Source: Colletotrichum lupini
Taxonomy: Eukaryota; Ascomycota; Sordariomycetes; Glomerellales; Glomerellaceae
Length of the DNA stretch: 64,000 bases
Direction of reading: 5' to 3'
Assembly (NCBI RefSeq): GCF_023278565.1
Contig: NC_064678.1
Span: 5,828,001-5,892,000, forward strand
How positions within the stretch are numbered: the stretch's first letter is position 1; each line of letters opens with the position of its first letter. A program made the translations under genes and the position numbers. This document shows positions 59,825 through 64,000 of this stretch, piece after piece. The notes beneath the pieces are model-generated. The model made no database searches. It was not told where the DNA came from and saw only the letters and a list, made by a program, of their open reading frames with translations.

Positions 59825-61617
59825 TATTAAAACATAGTATTAAAACATCGCTACTAACTATACTTAATTAATTAACTATCTTTTACTACTATAATAATAT
59901 AGTTATTATTCTCCCTAAGTAATTCGACCCTTACGAGTTAACTAAGACTAACTAAATAGTTACTAAAGTCCTTTTAAGCTCTTTATATATTTTAAATATT
60001 CGCGAACTTAGTATTTAAGTTTATTAATATACTCTTTTTTTATAGCTTTAATTAGTTAACTTTAGCTTTTAAAACTCGAATATAGTACTAAGATATTATT
60101 AAATAGTAGGCCTACTTATTAAATACTTTTTTTATTTTTCTAAATAATAATCGTTAAGTATTATAGTTTAAACTAAGCTTTATAAGTAACTTTAATTAAT
60201 TATAAAGCTCGCTAGCCTTTTTAAGTATTAACTAATTAATAATAAACGCCGCTAATACCTAGTTAATAGCTTTTTTAATATTACTAATTACTTATTTAGT
60301 ATTTACGGTCTTTTTAATTAGTATAACTAAGTTAAGTAGGACTATTAGATTAGTAAGTAGTCTAGCTATATTAGGGAGATATAGTCTAGTTACTTTTTAT
60401 TTATTTTATATATTTAACGACGTTAGACTAGCTAAACGAGCTTTTTAATAATAGTTTAAGAAGTACTATTTTTTAATAATAATAGAATTATTTACTATAT
60501 CCTCTTTACTAAGCTCCTTCTTATACTTAAACTTAATAAGTTTAAAAATAGTTATATTTAATAACTAGAGGATATAAGAAGTATATAATAATAAGAATAG
60601 TAAGTAAATATTATTTCTATAGCATTCTTATATAAATTCTATTGTTATATAACTCCTATAACTATTTAGAATTAATAATCGAGGCTTATTAAATATACTA
60701 AGCCCCCTAAAGGGGGGGGTCTTAGTTTATAATAAGAATACTATTTTTAACTATTTAAAAGTAGTTTTATTAATTGTTTAGCTATTATTTATTATTATAA
60801 ACTCCTAACTAGTATAAGGGTTAAGTTTAAGTAAAAATCACTATTACTATACCGACTTTCCCTTATATATAATTAGTAATTTAATAGCTCGATTATTAAT
60901 AAAAATATATTTAATTATAAATACTTAAGTACGCGAACTAAGCTCTTTTCTTTATATTATTATAGTCTTTACTTTATTTAAAACTAGGCTATTAAATCCC
61001 TTACCCTCTAGGATACTAGTTTTATTTATATTATACTTATTAGCCTATTTAATATCGCTAATCTTTAATATATTAAGTAATCTAAATTATAACTTAATTA
61101 TATTAGTAGTAGCCCTATTTAGATACTTCGAATTAATAATACGACTTCTCTAGACCTTAATTAATAAGTTCCTCTTTAAAAAAGCGTTTTTTTTTTTTTT
61201 AAGAGGATTTATATCCCCCTAAGATTTTAAAACTCGCTTAGCGAATTTTATAAGCTATTTATAGGTTAGTATAACGCTTAGATTATACTAAATACGAACT
61301 TATTAAGCTAGTTAGTCTTTTTATTATAAAAGAAGTTTTTAGAGGTCTATAAATACTATTACCTTTACTTAGTAGCCTCTTTTATAGTTACGAAAAGTTA
61401 ACTTTAAAACTCCGAACTTAATTAAGGCCTAATTAACTAAGAGACCTCTTTTAATAGCTTTAAGAGCCTAAATAATTTTATTTTTAGTATACGAGACTAT
61501 TATATATCGATAAATAAGTATATAAAAAAGAATTATATTTAGACGATTTTTGTAATTATTATGGTGGTTTGAAAATCGTGGGTAGGGTTTTAATACAGTA
61601 GCTGGGATGGAGAAATG

Positions 61618-61661
61618 GGGTAGCTAAAAGGGGGGGGTGGCCAAAAGGGGGTGGGTCGACT
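61618..61661 (-). repeat. Fot1-like right terminal inverted repeat
   Basis: 44 bp complement of the left repeat with a few C/T differences; TA follows at 61662. Confidence 0.85.
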
Positions 61662-61918
61662 TAAGGAGTCGTTCTTTTTTCCTAATCTGGTCATGGCTAG
61701 ACGCGTTTCTCTTCTCATTTACAATTCTGCATCAGCACAAACTACTTAGGTTGAGTTCAACGACCTGTATTATCTATTCCCACCGGAATCACGAACTTAA
61801 ATCACTTGCAATTTGGTCTGGGGGGAGGGACGTTTCTATTAACATCACACGTAGCACAAAACCTCACCTCACCTTACAAAATCGGCTAATGCCGGGCGGA
61901 TTTCAATGGCTGCTTAAG

Positions 61919-62363
61919 CTCATAGGCGCTCTCGCAACGGTTCGTCAACCCGCACTCGACGAGGCTGACAAACGCGTCGAAGTCTCATCGCGCTTGGCTC
62001 TTTCTACCGTCTCTTGGCGTAGGATCTAACTTTTCTCTGCTCTTGACACAGGATGCGGGACATGTCGAACAGCCCGTATCAAGTGCGACGAGGCGCGCCC
62101 GTTCTGCAAGCAGTGCGAGCGTCGTGGTGTCGAGTGTGTCGGATACCAGATACATCTGAAATGGGTTGAGATTAGCGATATCAGCCCGGATAGCCAATCT
62201 GCAAGCAAGAGCGTCATCAAACCCCGAAGTTCTTTGACGATTTGTCCATCAAAAAAGTCGGCCGCGTGTAGGAAAAAAGCTATCCCCCCGACATCCGTAG
62301 CACGCAGTCTGTCAGTGGGCCCGAAACTTCATTCGTCGTCAGATGCCTTCATTTTCAGACACT
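61919..62363 (+). pseudogene. Truncated Zn2Cys6 transcription factor
   Basis: Two pieces (61919-61939 and 62052-62363) join across a possible 112-bp intron to read HRRSRNGCGTCRTARIKCDE and continue to a stop at 62361-62363. All six cysteines of a fungal binuclear zinc cluster are present with normal spacing (CxxC, x6, C, x5, CxxC, x6, C), followed by the usual GYxxxLxW. The rest of a normal factor, several hundred residues with the regulatory middle domain, is missing. No ATG is found for the first exon. The fragment is boxed in by the Fot1-like element on the left (ends 61661) and Copia copy 3 on the right (starts 62394), so it is best read as the remnant of a regulator broken by transposition. 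A short natural protein is less likely. Confidence 0.7.
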
Positions 62364-62393
62364 AGGCCGACTCTTTGCCGGATCTTATATATC

Positions 62394-62595
62394 TGTTGGT
62401 ATCCCTATTACAGGGTAGTTAGTTCGAACCGTAGTTAACGAAGAGATTAATTAAACTATATAAATATCTGCGTAGGTATAAAAAAGAGGTTCTAACCGTA
62501 GGTTAGGCTAGCTACGATAATTATAAATAGGGCCCCTAATTAGCCCCTGCGCAGTCGGCTATATACCGTAGTTAAATTAAACTTCTAATCCGATA
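62394..62595 (-). repeat. Copia copy 3 LTR (3' LTR of the minus-strand element)
   Basis: 202 bp starting TGTTGGTATCC and ending taatccgata. It is less mutated than the LTRs of copies 1 and 2. Confidence 0.88.
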
Positions 62596-64000
62596 CTAAC
62601 TTTCTCTTTCTTTTATCGATTTAACTACTATAGTTAGAGGTATAATTCGACCTCGGGCCCGTTTACTAAGTCGTCTCTTTTTCTCCCTTTTCTTTACTCT
62701 TTTTATATAACCTATCCCTCTATTCGTATAATAACTTTTTTATTACTTACGAATTACTCTAATCCCTTATTTAGTACTATTTTTATAAAAGCGTTTACGA
62801 GGTTATTTTTATTATTAATCTAACGAATCTCGAGTATTTCGCGCCTTTTATATAATTACCTAAGGGCTATAATATCGATTATAAGCCTCTTTTCCTTTAT
62901 CGTTCTTAATTTAACGAGGTATTTATATAGTAAGTAGGAATCTATATAAATAACCGTTAAAATAAGTAAAAAGCTAATTCGATCGGTAATCTTCTTTAGC
63001 GTTATTAAAATCGTATAAAAGAGATTAACGCCGTTAATTATATTATAAACCTTTAACGCTAGTACACTTCTCGTTACCTACTTACTTTTAGTTAATAAGT
63101 AATAAATTATATTACCGTATATAATAAATTCGCTCTCGCTTATACTCTCGTTAACTAGGATAATAATATACCCTAATTACGAAGTAAGGTCGTTATTATT
63201 CGTAAATAACCTATCGATAAAGACGTAAAGCTTGCTAGTTATAAGGTCGATTAGGTAATAGACGAGACCTCGATTAAGATTTATCTACTACTACTTAAGC
63301 TGCTTATTAAGTACTTTAACGTCTCGTTTAGTTAGATCTATAGCCTACGCTACCCTAACGTAATTAAAAGTCGCCTCGGGCTAATAAATACTTATAATAT
63401 ATACCCCTTGCGCGAGCTTAGTTTTATACCGCTTTTTAACGTTAGTTATATTTAAATCGACGAGGTTAATCTTTTTACCCTACCCCTTTTATTAAAAAAC
63501 GACGGGTTCCTTTTTAATTATAAGAATCCCGCTGTTAAATATTAAGGGGGTATTTATTATAAAGACCTCTTTTAGCTTCGCTACGAAGCCCGCTTTTTAA
63601 AGCTCTTTATCCTCCTTTTTTATAAAGTTAATATTAAATAGGCTTAATATATCGTCGGTCTATATTCCGACGATCTTAAATTAGTCGCTTTTATACTCCG
63701 TAATTAGTAGGCACGGGTCGTACGTAGAGGTAACTATTAATAGTTAATTAATATAAAAATCGTAGTAAGTGGCCTACTAATAGGTGCCCGATTTTACGAG
63801 CCTATATAGTAGCTTAAGTACTTTAATAATCGTGCCTTCTAGGTACTTACTAGCTATTTCTTTTAGTAGATAGGCTAGGATTCTCCTTATAAGCCCTGTG
63901 GCCGATTAGGTATAGGCCTAGGTAATATTACGGTTCTAAATCTCGTATCCCTTCTTCCGTAGCGATATTATTAATACTATTATTAATCGTTAGCTATAGC
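62394..64000 (-). mobile_element. RIP-degraded Ty1/Copia LTR retrotransposon, copy 3 (cut by the window end)
   Basis: It starts with an LTR (62394-62595) and continues into the same minus-strand sequence as copy 1, to which it aligns closely across at least 1.6 kb with mainly C/T and G/A differences. The RNase H and RT end is on the left, so the 5' end lies beyond the window. Confidence 0.88.

Larger units (their letters stand above)
59781..61661 (-). mobile_element. RIP-degraded Fot1/pogo-like (Tc1/mariner superfamily) DNA transposon
   Basis: 1881 bp, near the 1.9 kb usual for Fot1, bounded by 44-bp inverted repeats (59781-59824 and 61618-61661) that begin AGTCGACCCACC. TA dinucleotides flank both ends (59779-59780 and 61662-61663), the target duplication of this superfamily. 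The repeat start AGTC resembles Fot1 ends. The interior is AT-rich with stops in every frame. On the minus strand scattered pieces (for example GKVGIVIV) suggest a decayed transposase, so the orientation is tentative. Confidence 0.82.

Noticed and set aside
1..64000. CRISPR arrays, bacterial-type operons, 5S or other rRNA genes
   Set aside because: None seen; the window is eukaryotic, and no regularly spaced direct repeats or rRNA signatures were found.

Overview
This window looks like a filamentous ascomycete genome, most likely a sordariomycete. The evidence is short (about 50-110 bp) GT-AG introns, PTH11-type seven-helix proteins (one with a CFEM domain), nuclear tRNA genes with introns next to the anticodon, and transposons decayed by repeat-induced point mutation (RIP). 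I had only the sequence, so family names rest on motifs I could read. The spliced models were assembled by hand and checked for reading frame across every junction.

The layout alternates between gene islands and AT-rich transposon graveyards. Positions 49-7410 hold a RIP-degraded Ty1/Copia LTR element (minus strand). Island 1 (7.4-37.0 kb) carries a divergent succinyl-CoA ligase beta paralogue, a class III-like sirtuin, a rhodopsin-domain membrane protein, a secreted-type amidohydrolase relative, an SDR, tRNA-Asp(GTC), tRNA-Thr(AGT), a 983-aa ankyrin protein, a 4.6-kb gene-empty stretch, a secreted GMC oxidoreductase and a CFEM/PTH11-like receptor. Positions 37044-47409 hold a second Copia copy (plus strand, 5-bp target duplication visible) and, 136 bp further on, a Mutator-like (MULE) element with terminal inverted repeats and an 8-bp target duplication.

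Island 2 (47.4-59.8 kb) has four consecutive plus-strand genes: an epoxide hydrolase, a 2-oxoglutarate/Fe(II) oxygenase, a LaeA-like methyltransferase and a 73-aa secreted precursor with Kex2-cleaved repeats. A WD40 protein, a second identical tRNA-Asp and a metallo-beta-lactamase-fold protein follow. At 59781-61661 lies a Fot1/pogo-like DNA transposon with TA target duplication. A broken Zn2Cys6 regulator fragment sits between it and a third Copia copy, which starts at 62394 and runs off the window.

Two observations stand out. First, the secreted repeat peptide at 54211-54499 lies directly behind three enzymes of the kinds used for tailoring, so the block is a candidate peptide-natural-product or signalling-peptide locus. 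Second, a sirtuin with the Tyr/Arg signature of desuccinylases sits head-to-tail behind a succinyl-CoA ligase beta paralogue whose nucleotide-binding loop and Mg-site asparagine are altered. The RIP signature is extreme: long stretches almost entirely lack CpA and TpG.
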